From contig NZ_LN890328.1 in NCBI RefSeq assembly GCF_001458595.1, forward strand, positions 884,480-948,479: a DNA stretch of 64,000 nt, read 5' to 3'. Under the pieces are notes generated by a model. That model was given only the letters and a program-made list of their open reading frames with translations. It was not told the origin of the DNA and did not search any database. The stretch is from Clostridium neonatale. Its GTDB lineage: Bacteria; Bacillota; Clostridia; Clostridiales; Clostridiaceae. This document shows, in pieces, positions 1 to 9,201 of this stretch. The position numbers were made by a program, and so were the translations under genes. How positions within the stretch are numbered: position 1 is the stretch's first letter; every line of letters starts with the position of its first letter.

Positions 1-152
1 TTTTTAATTTTCTATTATTATACTATAAAATGAATAAAAAAACACTGGAAATTTTAATAAATACTTATTTAAAATCTGTAATCAATAATATATCGGTTTT
101 AAAATACAGCATTATATAACAATTTTTGCGATATTAATATTTTTTTGCATAA

Positions 153-206
153 AAATAAATAATAATTAATATTTATAACTTTAAATAAATAATAATTAAT
201 ATTTAT
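153..206. repeat. 24-bp direct repeat, two copies
   Basis: The same 24 bases occur at 153-176 and 183-206, six bases apart. Each unit is pure A/T and itself contains the near-palindrome ATTAATATTTAT. It lies in a gene-free stretch (1-300) in which I see no convincing ORF with a ribosome binding site. Function unknown; it may be simple AT-rich slippage. Confidence 0.5.
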
Positions 207-300
207 TTTAGATGGATATTATACATAGTAGTATATATGGTATATTTAATATATTGCATTGTGTTATAAGCTAATAAAGAAAGTTCATTAAATATAGAAG

Positions 301-411
301 ATGTTTATTAAAAATAAAGAAAAAAGGTGTGAAATTAATATTCACGAAAAAATTATTAAGAGTTATTTCAATGGATGGATAGAAGAAGATGTATCTTTAA
401 AAGAATCTTAA
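301..411 (+). pseudogene. N-terminal remnant of an NTF2/SnoaL-like protein
   Basis: An ATG-started reading frame of 36 codons ends in TAA at 409-411. Its middle part (HEKIIKSYFNGWIEEDVSL) resembles the first helix of small NTF2-fold (SnoaL-like, about 130 residue) proteins, where it is normally followed by a long beta-sheet region. Here the frame stops immediately after that helix and nothing downstream restores the fold. No Shine-Dalgarno sequence precedes the ATG. I read it as a truncated relic next to another truncated gene; a free-standing peptide is less likely. The family assignment rests on a short stretch only. Confidence 0.3.
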
Positions 412-444
412 TCAAAGAAAGAGCATTATTTTCCTTATTATAAA

Positions 445-477
445 TAAAAAAAGAAAGATGGTGGGTATCCATCTTTC
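445..477 (-). terminator. hairpin with minus-strand U-tract
   Basis: A perfect 9-bp stem GAAAGATGG (453-461) / CCATCTTTC (469-477) has a 7-nt loop. The A-run at 446-452 makes it a terminator for leftward transcription, yet no minus-strand gene lies to its right. It may be left over from a lost gene. The rest of 412-606 holds nothing I recognise. Confidence 0.4.
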
Positions 478-606
478 AACTATGGTATAAAAGGGTATTG
501 AGAATTTATGAGAGGTTATATGGTCAATAACCAAATATAATTCTACAGTAAGTTTTAAGATATGTCAAGCAAAAACAAAAAAGTATATTTTTCAACTTAA
601 TTATTT

Positions 607-1164
607 ATGACTGAGAGGAAAAAATTTTCGACATGGGTATTATGCTATTTAGTTAAATACGATTCCATATATCTTGAATGGTGTATGGGAAATGGTGTTA
701 AACTTGATTTTAGAAACCTTGAAGATGGATATCTTGTAACAGCTAAGGACATGGAAAATGCATTTGAAGAAATTGGATATGAGCTTCAGCCAAATGATAT
801 TGTATTTGTCAATACTGGTGCAGATAAGTATTGGGGTAAACCAGAATATCTTGTAAAAGGTTGTGGAATGGGAAAAGAAGCGACTTTATGGTTGTGTGAA
901 AAAGGTGTACATGTTGTTGGAACTGATGCATGGAGTTGGGATCGTCCATTGCCACTTATAGCAAAAGAGTTTAATGAAACCAATGATTCATCAATTATTT
1001 GGGAAGGACATTTTGCAGGAATTGAATGTGGGTATTGTCATATAGAAAAACTTACGAATCTTGAAAAGCTCCCTTCTTTTGGGTTCACTGTAAGCTGTTT
1101 CCCTATTAAAATTAAAGAGGCAAGTGCAGGTTGGATACGAGCAGTTGCAATTGTAGAAGAATAA
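607..1164 (+). pseudogene. cyclase / kynurenine formamidase-like protein, 5'-truncated
   Basis: The 185-residue frame matches the C-terminal two thirds of the bacterial cyclase family (usually about 255-270 residues). Recognisable blocks are LEWCMGNGV (24-32), the GDIV-type strand PNDIVFVNTGADKYWG, the GTDAWSWDRP block (about residues 105-114) and WEGHFAGIE. The family's N-terminal metal-binding histidine motif (HxGTHxD) is absent, and the 190 bases upstream do not encode it in any frame I read. There is no Shine-Dalgarno before the ATG and the first roughly 20 residues do not fit the family. The gene has therefore lost its 5' part and is probably inactive. A terminator follows at 1233. Confidence 0.65.
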
Positions 1165-1232
1165 TTAAGTTGGAAATATAATAATGATTAATGGAGAAAT
1201 ATATATAATTAATTAATGTATATATGTAAGCT

Positions 1233-1264
1233 AGAACTCGTTTTTATTCGAGTTCTTTTGCTTT
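1233..1264 (+). terminator. intrinsic terminator after the cyclase remnant
   Basis: Stem AGAACTCG (1233-1240) / CGAGTTCT (1249-1256), 8-nt loop, followed by TTTGCTTTT. Confidence 0.75.
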
Positions 1265-1349
1265 TAGATCATGTATTCAGTATAATTATAAAATATAAGA
1301 TGAACATAGGAGCAAGTCTTTGATTAATTATTAGGAAGTAGGGAATTAC

Positions 1350-2120
1350 ATGGATAAAGTATGTGTAATAACAGGTGGAGCACTTGGTATTGGCAAGGAA
1401 CTTGTGAAGAAATTTGCAGAGGAAGGATATAAAGTAATATTTATTGATAATAATAAAGAAGCAATAAGTAAGACAGAAAAAGAATTTAGACATGATAAAC
1501 TTAATGTAGAAGGGTACTTTGGAGATATTGCAGAAGAAAGCGTGCTAAAGGAGTTTTCAAGCTTTGTTATAAACAAGTATGAAAAAATTAATGTTTTAAT
1601 CAATAATGCATGTATAAGCAGAAAAGGAATAATCTCTGAATGTAGTTTTGATGACTTTAATTATGTGTTGAAAATAGGAGTAACAGCGCCATATATGTTA
1701 TCACTTTTATTTAAAAATAATTTTGCCAAAGGTGGAGCTATTTTAAACATATCTTCAACAAGAGCATTCATGTCTCAAAGAGATACTGAAAGTTATACTG
1801 CTGCAAAGGGAGGAATTGCTGCACTTACTCATGGACTTGCGGTGAGCCTTTCTGGAAAGGTAAGGGTTAATTCCATATCTCCAGGATGGATTGATACATA
1901 TGAATCATATGGAATGGAAGAACCAAAATACTCAGATGGAGATTTAAATCAGCATTTATCTAAACGTGTAGGGGTTCCGAAAGATATTGCAAGAGCAGCT
2001 TTATTTTTGTGTGATGAAAAAAATTCATTCATTACTGGTGAAAATATAAATGTTGATGGCGGGATGACAAAACTTATGATTTATCATGATGATTTTGGAT
2101 GGAACTATGATGAAAAGTAA
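1350..2120 (+). CDS. SDR family oxidoreductase
   Basis: A 256-residue classical short-chain dehydrogenase/reductase, expected to be a soluble NAD(P)(H)-dependent oxidoreductase. The Rossmann cofactor motif TGGALGIG is at residues 8-15, the NNA motif at 85-87 (followed by Cys instead of the usual Gly), the catalytic Ser near 135-136, and the YxxxK pair at Tyr149/Lys153, followed by SPGW at 177-180. Length is typical. The ATG follows TAGGAAGTAGGG. The substrate cannot be told from sequence; close relatives are variously annotated as 3-oxoacyl-ACP reductase-like or glucose dehydrogenase-like. It stands alone between two terminators. Confidence 0.88.
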   Translation: MDKVCVITGGALGIGKELVKKFAEEGYKVIFIDNNKEAISKTEKEFRHDKLNVEGYFGDIAEESVLKEFSSFVINKYEKINVLINNACISRKGIISECSFDDFNYVLKIGVTAPYMLSLLFKNNFAKGGAILNISSTRAFMSQRDTESYTAAKGGIAALTHGLAVSLSGKVRVNSISPGWIDTYESYGMEEPKYSDGDLNQHLSKRVGVPKDIARAALFLCDEKNSFITGENINVDGGMTKLMIYHDDFGWNYDEK

Positions 2121-2220
2121 GGAATGTTAGATAACATGTGCAATTTTTAATGTGATTCTCAAAATAAGACTATTACCCAATAAAAATGTGCATATTGACT
2201 ATTCAGTAAATAAGGGAAAT

Positions 2221-2250
2221 AGAACTTGTTAGGCAAGTTCTATTTTTATA
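2221..2250 (+). terminator. terminator after the SDR gene
   Basis: Stem AGAACTTG (2221-2228) / CAAGTTCT (2234-2241), then ATTTTTATA. The remaining spacer to 2444 shows no further structure I can support. Confidence 0.75.
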
Positions 2251-2444
2251 TGGCTGATAATATTAGTTGATATCTACTAGAGAAATTTGCTCTAAAAATT
2301 TTTCCCATGTTAACAATAAATTTACCAAATGGACATTAATATTTATAAATTTGTATTCTCAAGATATGATAAAATTAAAAGTACGTCATTGGGATAATTA
2401 TAGTTATTTTGCACAAATAATCACATAAGACTGGAGATGAATGA

Positions 2445-4262
2445 ATGTTTAATTATATTTTAGTATTATTATTATCTATATTATTTTCTAATATAATAAG
2501 TAGATTTATTCCGAAATTATCAGTACCTATTATACAAATACTTATGGGAGCGATAATAGCAATCTTGCATCCACAATTTATAATTGAACTTGATCCACAC
2601 ATTTTTTTAGTAGTTTTTATAGCTCCGCTTCTTTTTTATGATGGGAAAAATAGTGATAAAAGGTCATTATGGAATCAAAGAAAAGATATAATTTTAATGG
2701 CGCTTGCATTAGTTTTTATTACAGTAATATTGGTCGGGTTTCTTATAAATAAATTATCACCTTCAATATCTTTGGCAGCAGCATTTGCTTTAGCAGCAGC
2801 ATTATCACCAACTGATTATGTTGCAGTAAGCGCACTTTCAAAGAAAATATCATTACCTAAGAAAGTAATACATCTTATAGAAGGGGAAGGACTATTAAAT
2901 GATGCATCTGGAATAGTATCTTTTAAGTTTGCTTTAGCTGCTGCATTAACAGGAACCTTTTCTATATTTGATGCAACAGCAAATTTTGTTTTAGTTGCAA
3001 TTGGTGGTATTATTGTAGGATTTATATTGGAGCAGATATTAATATATTTTGAAATATTTATAAGGAATCTTGGTATGGAGGACATTACAATAGAATTATT
3101 CCTTCAGATATTAACTCCATATATAATATATGTTATTTCAGAAGAAATATTTAAAGTATCTGGGATATTAGCTGTAGTTGATGTTGTAATAATAACGTTA
3201 GCTCTACATATAATCAGATTTTTATGGGTTTATTTAATTTTTAAGTTTGGAAATAAGAACCTTACAAAAGAACAAAAGAAAGCTAATTTACGTTCAGCAT
3301 TTTTAAGTGCATTGTCTGGAGTGAGAGGCGCTGTTACCTTAGCAACTATTCTATCTATACCATTATTTTTAGAAAATGGAGATAAATTTCCTGAAAGAAA
3401 CTTAATCTTATTTTTAGCAGTAGGAGTAATTTTACTTACACTCTGCATAGCAACATTTATACTTCCTATGTTTGCCCAAAAAGATCCTAAAGAAGAAGTT
3501 GATAATTTGAGAATATTAAAGAGTTCTCAAGTAAAGGTATGGGAAAATACAATAAATAAATTAAAGTTGGAAAATTATGATAAAAAGTATATTGATTTAA
3601 CTGTAGCAGAATATAATCATAAAATTAATGAATTACTAAATGGCACTTCAGATTATAATAATTGGAATGCGGTTAATAAGGAAGAAAAGAAACTTAGAGT
3701 ACTTTGTTATAAAAAAGAAATAGAAAATACAAGAAAGCTTTTAGAAGAAGAAAAAATAGATGAACAAGCAGCGTATTCATATGAAATGTTAGTAAGAAAT
3801 AAAATTAAACTAGTGTCATCTAGAGAAAATATTTTATTAAGAGTTAAAGAAGCAATCAGGATAGTATCAATTATAATTTTTAATATAAGAAGAATAAATC
3901 TTATTTTAAAGGAATTGAAAGCTCAGAAGAATTCTGTTAAACGCTTGAAAATTGATGCACTAAGGTCACTTCATATTATTAATGCAGAGTATATAATAGA
4001 TTACCTTAAGAAGAATATGACAATAGAAAATGAACAATATGTAAAAAATACAATTTTATATTATCAAAGATTAATATTAGTAGCAAATAAACCAATTCTT
4101 AAAAAGATAAATAAAGCTGAAAAGAAAAGAGTTGAATTTAAAGCATTGCAATTGGAAAGAGAAGTTATACAAGCATTATTTGAAACTGGGGATATTACAT
4201 GGAATGTGGCGAGCACACTTAGGAAAAATTTGAATTACATTGAAAGCGATATACTTGATTAA
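2445..4262 (+). CDS. CPA1-type Na+/H+ (cation:proton) antiporter
   Basis: A 605-residue integral membrane protein. About 12 hydrophobic segments fill residues 1-350 and a long charged, helical cytoplasmic tail covers about 370-605. Motifs diagnostic of the CPA1/NhaP group are present: SPTDYVAVSAL with the Thr-Asp pair at 123-124 (Tyr replaces the usual Pro after Asp) and EGEGLLNDASG with Asn-Asp at 152-153, the ion-binding pair. It exchanges protons for Na+ or K+ across the cytoplasmic membrane for pH and salt homeostasis. The ATG at 2445 follows CTGGAGATGA. It is a single gene closed by a strong terminator. Whether the cation is Na+, K+ or both cannot be read from the sequence. Confidence 0.88.
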   Translation: MFNYILVLLLSILFSNIISRFIPKLSVPIIQILMGAIIAILHPQFIIELDPHIFLVVFIAPLLFYDGKNSDKRSLWNQRKDIILMALALVFITVILVGFLINKLSPSISLAAAFALAAALSPTDYVAVSALSKKISLPKKVIHLIEGEGLLNDASGIVSFKFALAAALTGTFSIFDATANFVLVAIGGIIVGFILEQILIYFEIFIRNLGMEDITIELFLQILTPYIIYVISEEIFKVSGILAVVDVVIITLALHIIRFLWVYLIFKFGNKNLTKEQKKANLRSAFLSALSGVRGAVTLATILSIPLFLENGDKFPERNLILFLAVGVILLTLCIATFILPMFAQKDPKEEVDNLRILKSSQVKVWENTINKLKLENYDKKYIDLTVAEYNHKINELLNGTSDYNNWNAVNKEEKKLRVLCYKKEIENTRKLLEEEKIDEQAAYSYEMLVRNKIKLVSSRENILLRVKEAIRIVSIIIFNIRRINLILKELKAQKNSVKRLKIDALRSLHIINAEYIIDYLKKNMTIENEQYVKNTILYYQRLILVANKPILKKINKAEKKRVEFKALQLEREVIQALFETGDITWNVASTLRKNLNYIESDILD

Positions 4263-4283
4263 AATTAAATATGTTAAACATAA

Positions 4284-4322
4284 TAATGACCTCATATATT
4301 TAGAAAATATATGAGGTCATTA
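4284..4322 (+). terminator. terminator-like long hairpin after the antiporter
   Basis: A 17-bp stem (4284-4300 / 4306-4322) with a 5-nt loop follows 20 bases after the antiporter stop. The U-tract is weak (TAGTTTC). Confidence 0.65.
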
Positions 4323-4498
4323 TAGTTTCTACTATGACTTTATTAATTTGCGAACAGATTAAACTTATATTTGTAGTTACAATTAAGACATATTAATGAT
4401 GTAATTTTGGAATGTTTATGTGTAATTGAAAAAGATATAGGGAAATGTTTTAAATAAATGTTGTTATATTTGGTAAAGCATAATTAAAACAAAAAATG

Positions 4499-4560
4499 AA
4501 ATAAAGTAATCATAATATTATATGAGGATTATATATAGGATATGGTTACTTTATTTTATA
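4499..4560. other. second hairpin in gene-free spacer 4323-4795
   Basis: AAATAAAGTAATCATA (4499-4514) pairs with TATGGTTACTTTATTT (4541-4556), 16 bp with one G-U pair. The stem base is A-rich on the left and T-rich on the right, so it could stop transcription in either direction. No gene is visible between the antiporter and this hairpin; the rest of the roughly 530-base spacer is featureless AT-rich DNA. Confidence 0.4.
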
Positions 4561-4795
4561 GCAGAATTTATAATTTTAACAACATTTTTTTAAAACAAAA
4601 TTACATAGATTTTTGGAAGAGTAAATAAGTATTCATTATGTAAGATATAAATATAAAAAACATATTTATTCTTATATGGTACATATAGAGTTATATAGAA
4701 TTTTGTTAAATAAAATATTGAATATATAAAATAATATGTAAAAAAGCCGATATCTTATTAAGAAGAATTTTTAGTGTTCAAGGAGGTACTATTAT

Positions 4796-4960
4796 ATGAA
4801 TACTATTGATAGCTATACTAAATTACGTATAGCTAATTCAAGAATTAAAAATTCACTTATCTTTATTATGGTTCTTAATAAAGGGATTAAAAATAATATC
4901 AGTTATAATTTGGTAAAAGATTATAAAATCACTATATTTAATTTTATTTTAGTAGTATAA
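4796..4960 (+). CDS. small hypothetical protein, 54 aa
   Basis: The ATG follows a very strong Shine-Dalgarno (CAAGGAGGT, 4779-4787) at ideal spacing, and the frame runs 54 codons to TAA. The product is basic in its first half (TKLRIANSRIKNS) and hydrophobic near residues 21-27 and 47-54. No family is recognised. The strong ribosome binding site is the main reason to list it. It lies 47 bases before the VOC gene start and could be its leader peptide or an independent small protein. Confidence 0.4.
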   Translation: MNTIDSYTKLRIANSRIKNSLIFIMVLNKGIKNNISYNLVKDYKITIFNFILVV

Positions 4961-5007
4961 TGTAATTGAGAATAATAGTCATAATAGATCGAAGGAGGTG
5001 TTTAACT

Positions 5008-5409
5008 ATGACATTAGAACTTGCACCATTTCTTTTTATGAATGGAAGAGGAAATGAAGCGATTGAATTTTATAAAGAAGCACTAAACGCTGAAGTTATT
5101 TTTAAGCAAACTAAGGATTGTTCTAATAATGATAAAATATCAAGCTATATTACATATTCAATAGTAAAAATTGGTGAAACTAATATTAATATTTCAGATG
5201 TTTTTCCAGGAATGGATTATCAAGAGGGAAATCAAGTTTCTATATGTATAAATTTAGATGATGCTCAGGAAGCAAAACGTATTTATGAAAAGCTAATAGA
5301 AGGCGGAGAGGTTATGAGTGAGCTTAAAAAAACTCATTTTAGTCCAGCACATGCTTTAATCAAAGATAAATTTGGAATCATTTTTCAAATTTATACAACA
5401 ATTAAATAA
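5008..5409 (+). CDS. VOC family protein (PhnB/glyoxalase-like)
   Basis: A 133-residue protein of the vicinal-oxygen-chelate fold in its PhnB-like form. It has the typical opening APFLFMNGRGNEAIEFYKEA, the GDVFPGM-like block (SDVFPGMDY), a region with ICINLDDAQEAKRIYEKL, and the C-terminal DKFGIIFQIY strand. Such proteins are small cytoplasmic dimers, some metal-dependent enzymes or resistance proteins and many of unknown substrate. The ATG at 5008 is preferred over an upstream in-frame codon because GAAGGAGG lies 8 bases before it. It stops just before the palindromic repeat, which may also act as its 3' end. Confidence 0.82.
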   Translation: MTLELAPFLFMNGRGNEAIEFYKEALNAEVIFKQTKDCSNNDKISSYITYSIVKIGETNINISDVFPGMDYQEGNQVSICINLDDAQEAKRIYEKLIEGGEVMSELKKTHFSPAHALIKDKFGIIFQIYTTIK

Positions 5410-5421
5410 TATAATTGCGAG

Positions 5422-5785
5422 ACATAAATAAGGAACGTACTAAGTTTAGGGTGAAATAACTGAAATAAAACCTTTATGGTGTGCGCGCTTGCTAGAAAAA
5501 TGAAGCTGAAAATTTAAGCATCAATGATTGTTCCAAAAACCGTTTGTGAGATATAAAATCGGACAAACAATTTTGGAATAATTATTAATGTAAAAATTCT
5601 AAAGCTTCATTTTTTAATGCAATACAACGCATCACATAAGAGCTTTATTTGTTTGTTTCATCTAAAATCATTGTATCAAGTGTTATTATAAATACATATG
5701 TTTTAAGATTAAGAGATAGTTATATTTAGATTATAAATATCAATATATTAAAAAGAACAGCTTAATCTGCTGAATTATAACTTAA
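5422..5785. repeat. large palindromic intergenic repeat, intact copy
   Basis: The core (about 5444-5667) is one long imperfect palindrome. The outer arm TTTAGGGTGAAATAACTG (5445-) pairs with CATCTAAA at the far end (to 5667). AAAATGAAGC (5498-) pairs with GCTTCATTTT (about 5606-5615). CATCAATGATTGTTCC (5519-) pairs with GGAATAATTATTAATG (about 5575-5590), and the centre is CGTTTGT...ACAAACAATTTTGG. A second copy flanks the IS110 element at 37488-37582 and 39153-39480. Similarity between the copies extends outside the palindrome: a shared ACATAAATA...AGTTTAG on the left, TATAAATA...ATTAAGGA on the right, and a small CAGC/GCTG hairpin near 5757-5775. It could be a MITE-like mobile element or a structured RNA. 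No coding potential seen. The rest of the spacer to 6054 is AT-rich with nothing recognised. Confidence 0.7.
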
Positions 5786-6054
5786 GACGTGATGTATCTA
5801 TGATTTTTATGACAAGACAAAGAAATTCAATTTATAAGTATAAGAAAATATATTGATAGTTAAATATAAAAAGTGATTAAATTATATCAATACGTTATAA
5901 TTTAATTATATATATTAAAAATTAATATTTATATACAAAACGTCGTTGAAAAATGGTGAAGAATGCTATATACTAAACAAAATGTATAATTATAACTTTA
6001 TACGCAATAATTTATGCATTAAAAGTATGTTATAAAGAAAATAGGGGGGAACAA

Positions 6055-7383
6055 ATGAAGAATAAAGGATATGGATTATTTACAACCATAGCTATGATAG
6101 TTGGAGTTGTAATAGGATCAGGTATATTTTTTAAAAGCGATAATATTTTAGTAGCAACTGGAGGAAACATTGGTCTTGGTGTTATTGTATTCTGTATAGC
6201 AGCAATTGCAATAATTTTTGGAGGCCTCGCAATGGGCGAATTAGCTTCTAGAACTACTGAGCCAGGAGGAGTTATAGCTTATGCTGAAATGTGTTGGGAT
6301 AAACGTATAGCATGTGCATTTGGATGGTTTATGACATTTTTATATTATCCAACATTAATAGCAGTAGTTGCATATGTGGCTGGAATATATTTATGTATGC
6401 TGTTTGGTATCAATGGAAGCTTTGAATTACAAATATTAATAGGACTTATTGTTATAGTATCATTGTTTTTTATTAACACTATATCAGCAAGATTAGGTGG
6501 TATTTTTCAAAGTGCTTCGACAATAATAAAGCTTCTTCCATTAGCTATAATAGCTTTTGCAGGATTGGTTTTTGGTAATGTAGATGGATTATCTCTTAGT
6601 AATATGAGTGAAGGAATAAATTCAAGTGGATGGATTGCGGCAATTGCACCAATAGCATTTTCTTTTGATGGATGGACAGTCTCAACATCTATAGGTCACG
6701 AAGTAAGAAATTCTAAAAGAAATCTTCCAAGAGCTTTAATCATTTCACCAATTTTAATTTTAATAATTTATATTTTATATTTTGTTGGAATAAGTATATA
6801 TTTAGGCCCTGAAACAATAATGGCATTGGGAGATGAGCATGTATATCTTGCAGCAAGAAACATCTTTGGTCATTTTGGGGCTAAAATATTACTAACATTT
6901 GTTGTTATATCTATTATTGGAACTGTTAATGGGTTAATCATTGGAATGATAAGACAACCATATTCATTAGCAATAAGAGGAATGTTTCCATGTAAAGATA
7001 AGATTTCAAAAATTGATGAAAAATTATATATACCAGTAAATTCGGCTATTGTTGGATTTGTTATATCAATATTCTGGCTGGCTATTCACTATATAACAAC
7101 AAAATTATCGATGATGGGAAATTCTGATATATCAGAAATATCAGTGGCGATGAGTTACTTATTATATATAATTCTTTATGTAAAAGTATTAAAGTTTGGA
7201 ATAAATAAAGAAATTAAAAGTATATTTATAGGAATAATTACGCCTATATTAGCAATAATTGGAGCTTTAATAATTGTGTTTGGTAGTATGAGTAATAATT
7301 TATTCTGGATATTTATGATTATTTGTTTCTCAATCTTATGCTCAGGCTTTGTTTTTTGGAAAAGACAAGAAAAATCTAATTAA
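6055..7383 (+). CDS. APC family amino acid permease
   Basis: A 442-residue, roughly 12-helix transporter of the amino acid-polyamine-organocation superfamily. The first helix carries the substrate-binding unwound motif GVVIGSGIFF (about 17-26). It is followed by GGLAMGELASRTTEPGG in helix 2, typical of the LAT/serine-threonine-exchanger branch. FSFDGW (about 202-207) marks helix 6. It imports or exchanges amino acids at the cytoplasmic membrane; the substrate cannot be predicted. The ATG follows AGGGGGGAACAA. It is a single gene with its own terminator. Confidence 0.88.
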   Translation: MKNKGYGLFTTIAMIVGVVIGSGIFFKSDNILVATGGNIGLGVIVFCIAAIAIIFGGLAMGELASRTTEPGGVIAYAEMCWDKRIACAFGWFMTFLYYPTLIAVVAYVAGIYLCMLFGINGSFELQILIGLIVIVSLFFINTISARLGGIFQSASTIIKLLPLAIIAFAGLVFGNVDGLSLSNMSEGINSSGWIAAIAPIAFSFDGWTVSTSIGHEVRNSKRNLPRALIISPILILIIYILYFVGISIYLGPETIMALGDEHVYLAARNIFGHFGAKILLTFVVISIIGTVNGLIIGMIRQPYSLAIRGMFPCKDKISKIDEKLYIPVNSAIVGFVISIFWLAIHYITTKLSMMGNSDISEISVAMSYLLYIILYVKVLKFGINKEIKSIFIGIITPILAIIGALIIVFGSMSNNLFWIFMIICFSILCSGFVFWKRQEKSN

Positions 7384-7410
7384 ATATAAACACATTAAAA
7401 TTTATAAAAA

Positions 7411-7446
7411 GAAGCATTGCTATAGAGTTTTAGTAATGCTTCTTTC
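7411..7446 (+). terminator. terminator after the permease
   Basis: Stem GAAGCATTGCT (7411-7421) / AGTAATGCTTC (7432-7442) with one G-U pair, then TTTC. Confidence 0.7.
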
Positions 7447-7549
7447 AAATTTATTAGTTATATAAAATTGATAAACATTATCTTAAGTAAATAAAAAATA
7501 TATCGAAAATAAATTGAATTAAAACAGGTATTTAAGGTGGCGATATATT

Positions 7550-8308
7550 ATGTCAATTAAGATAAATTTAGCAATAATAAATAATTCTTACAATAAATCT
7601 ATTAGTTCGGTAAGTTTTACTTCAAAAATTGCAAGAAGTGGAAATAGTGTCAGTGAAGCTAGTACAGAAGTAAAGCCAAATATAAAAATCACAACAAAAA
7701 ATGTTGTTCCAGAGGCTTTATCTACATATGTTTCTGACATAAAGGAAAATTCAAAAGATATGATGAAGACCATAACAGATCTTTATAAAAATAAAAGTGA
7801 AGGTGACGAAAAAGAAATGTATAGGTCAATGAAGAAATTTACTGAATGTTATAATGATATTATAGATACTAATAAAGAATATTCTACTGATTCAGGTGTA
7901 AAGAAGTTAACAAAAAAGTTAAAGAGTCTTGTTGAAGATAATAAAGAAGAACTTGAAAATATTGGGATAACATTAAAAAGCAATGGAAAATTAGTAGTAA
8001 ATGAAACTAAGTTATTAAGTGTAGCAGAGGATGGGCAATTAGACGAATTTTTATCATCTAATAAAGATTCAATTACTAAGAAAAGCTTTATGGATGAGGT
8101 AAGAAAAATAAGCAGAAAAATTTATAGAGATCAAACAACATTTTTAAGTGATAAATCAAAAGGAATCTTGCAAAATCCTATTGTAACTTATAAAGAAGTA
8201 CTTGAAAGCAGTGAATCAGATAATACCAGTAATTCAGAAGGAGATGCTATTACTGACGATAATTCAAATTTTACTACTTTAGGAATAAATTTAGATGTAA
8301 ATGCATAA
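7550..8308 (+). CDS. hypothetical protein with flagellar-cap-like segment
   Basis: A 252-residue soluble, charged protein without a signal peptide or membrane segment. The central part is predicted to be helical. The stretch around residues 143-160 (GITLKSNGKLVVNETKL) resembles the C-terminal repeat of FliD-type filament cap proteins (GI.....G.L.VDE..L), but the rest does not match FliD and the C-terminus is an acidic, Ser/Asn-rich tail. The ATG follows AAGGTGGCGA. No flagellar genes are nearby. I cannot assign a function; a small secreted or surface-associated protein related to flagellar hook-associated proteins is one possibility. Confidence 0.6.
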   Translation: MSIKINLAIINNSYNKSISSVSFTSKIARSGNSVSEASTEVKPNIKITTKNVVPEALSTYVSDIKENSKDMMKTITDLYKNKSEGDEKEMYRSMKKFTECYNDIIDTNKEYSTDSGVKKLTKKLKSLVEDNKEELENIGITLKSNGKLVVNETKLLSVAEDGQLDEFLSSNKDSITKKSFMDEVRKISRKIYRDQTTFLSDKSKGILQNPIVTYKEVLESSESDNTSNSEGDAITDDNSNFTTLGINLDVNA

Positions 8309-8361
8309 ATAAAAAATATAAGTTTTTAGAGAATATATTTATATTATAAAAGTGGATATAT

Positions 8362-8407
8362 AAATGCTTATACAATTGTTAAAAACTTTTGTATAAGCAT
8401 TTTTGTA
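8362..8407. terminator. bidirectional terminator between convergent genes
   Basis: A 14-bp stem AAATGCTTATACAA (8362-8375) / TTGTATAAGCATTT (8389-8402) runs into TTTTTG. It separates the plus-strand gene ending at 8308 from hisJ ending at 8413 on the minus strand. Confidence 0.8.
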
Positions 8408-8412
8408 TGCAA

Positions 8413-9201
8413 TTATAGCTTCACAAATTTAGGCTTCATCTTGTTAAATCTACAAGTATACTTATAGCCAAGGTCTTTAAGTGCTTCATTAACATAGTCG
8501 AACTTAGTAGCTATTTGTTCAGTAGTATGTGAATCAGAACCAACTGTAATTATTTCTCCACCTAATTCTTTGTATAATTTTAAAATATTTGTTGAAGGCA
8601 TTAAATCGGGGAGGTTGTACCTAAATGAAGATGTATTAAGCTCAATTCCTTTACCATTTTCAATTACTTTTTTTAAAATAGCTTCTATGTAATCAATAAA
8701 TAACTTATCTTCTAATATAGTAGGATCATATCTTTTTATTAAATCAAGATGCCCCAAAACAGAATAATCATTATAAGAATTAACTATATCAAATAAAATC
8801 TTATAATAACCTTCATAAGCTTCGTACAGAGTTTTTCCTTTATGGTAGTCTCTTGTATATAGCTCATTTCTATCAATTGTATGAATTGAACAAATTACAA
8901 AATCAAAATCATGTTCTTTTATTTCTTTTGAGCATCTTTCAAGAAGATGAGGTTGAAGTCCCATTTCAAGACCTTTTTTTATTGAAATTCTATCTTTATA
9001 CTTTTCTTTATAAGCATTTAATTCTTCGAAGTATCTATTATAATCAATCTTAACATTAGGATTCCCTACTATGTCATAATCAACATGATCTGTAAAACAA
9101 ATTTCTTTTAAGTTAAGGTTTATTGACTGCTCTATCATATCCTTCATTGGGGTTTTTGAATCAGCAGAAAAAGAGCAGTGCATATGATAATCATAAAGCA
9201 T
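8413..9201 (-). CDS. hisJ: histidinol-phosphatase, PHP family
   Basis: A 262-residue PHP-domain phosphoesterase of the HisJ type, predicted to dephosphorylate L-histidinol phosphate (histidine biosynthesis, EC 3.1.3.15). Metal-binding motifs in order are DYHMHCSFSAD at the N-terminus, FTDHVDYD, CSIHTID, GHLDLIKRY, and near the C-terminus ELNTSSFR and GSDSHT. Length is standard. I chose the start at 9201 because AAGGAGATTTTTAAT lies just upstream and the next residues open the PHP motif; an upstream in-frame ATG would add 26 unconserved residues. It is isolated here from other his genes, although hisC lies 28 kb away in the same window. Confidence 0.88.
   Translation of the reverse strand: MLYDYHMHCSFSADSKTPMKDMIEQSINLNLKEICFTDHVDYDIVGNPNVKIDYNRYFEELNAYKEKYKDRISIKKGLEMGLQPHLLERCSKEIKEHDFDFVICSIHTIDRNELYTRDYHKGKTLYEAYEGYYKILFDIVNSYNDYSVLGHLDLIKRYDPTILEDKLFIDYIEAILKKVIENGKGIELNTSSFRYNLPDLMPSTNILKLYKELGGEIITVGSDSHTTEQIATKFDYVNEALKDLGYKYTCRFNKMKPKFVKL

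Noticed and set aside
4966-5007. Longer N-terminus for the VOC protein starting at 4966
   Set aside because: GAAGGAGG lies directly before the ATG at 5008 and the added residues are not family-like.
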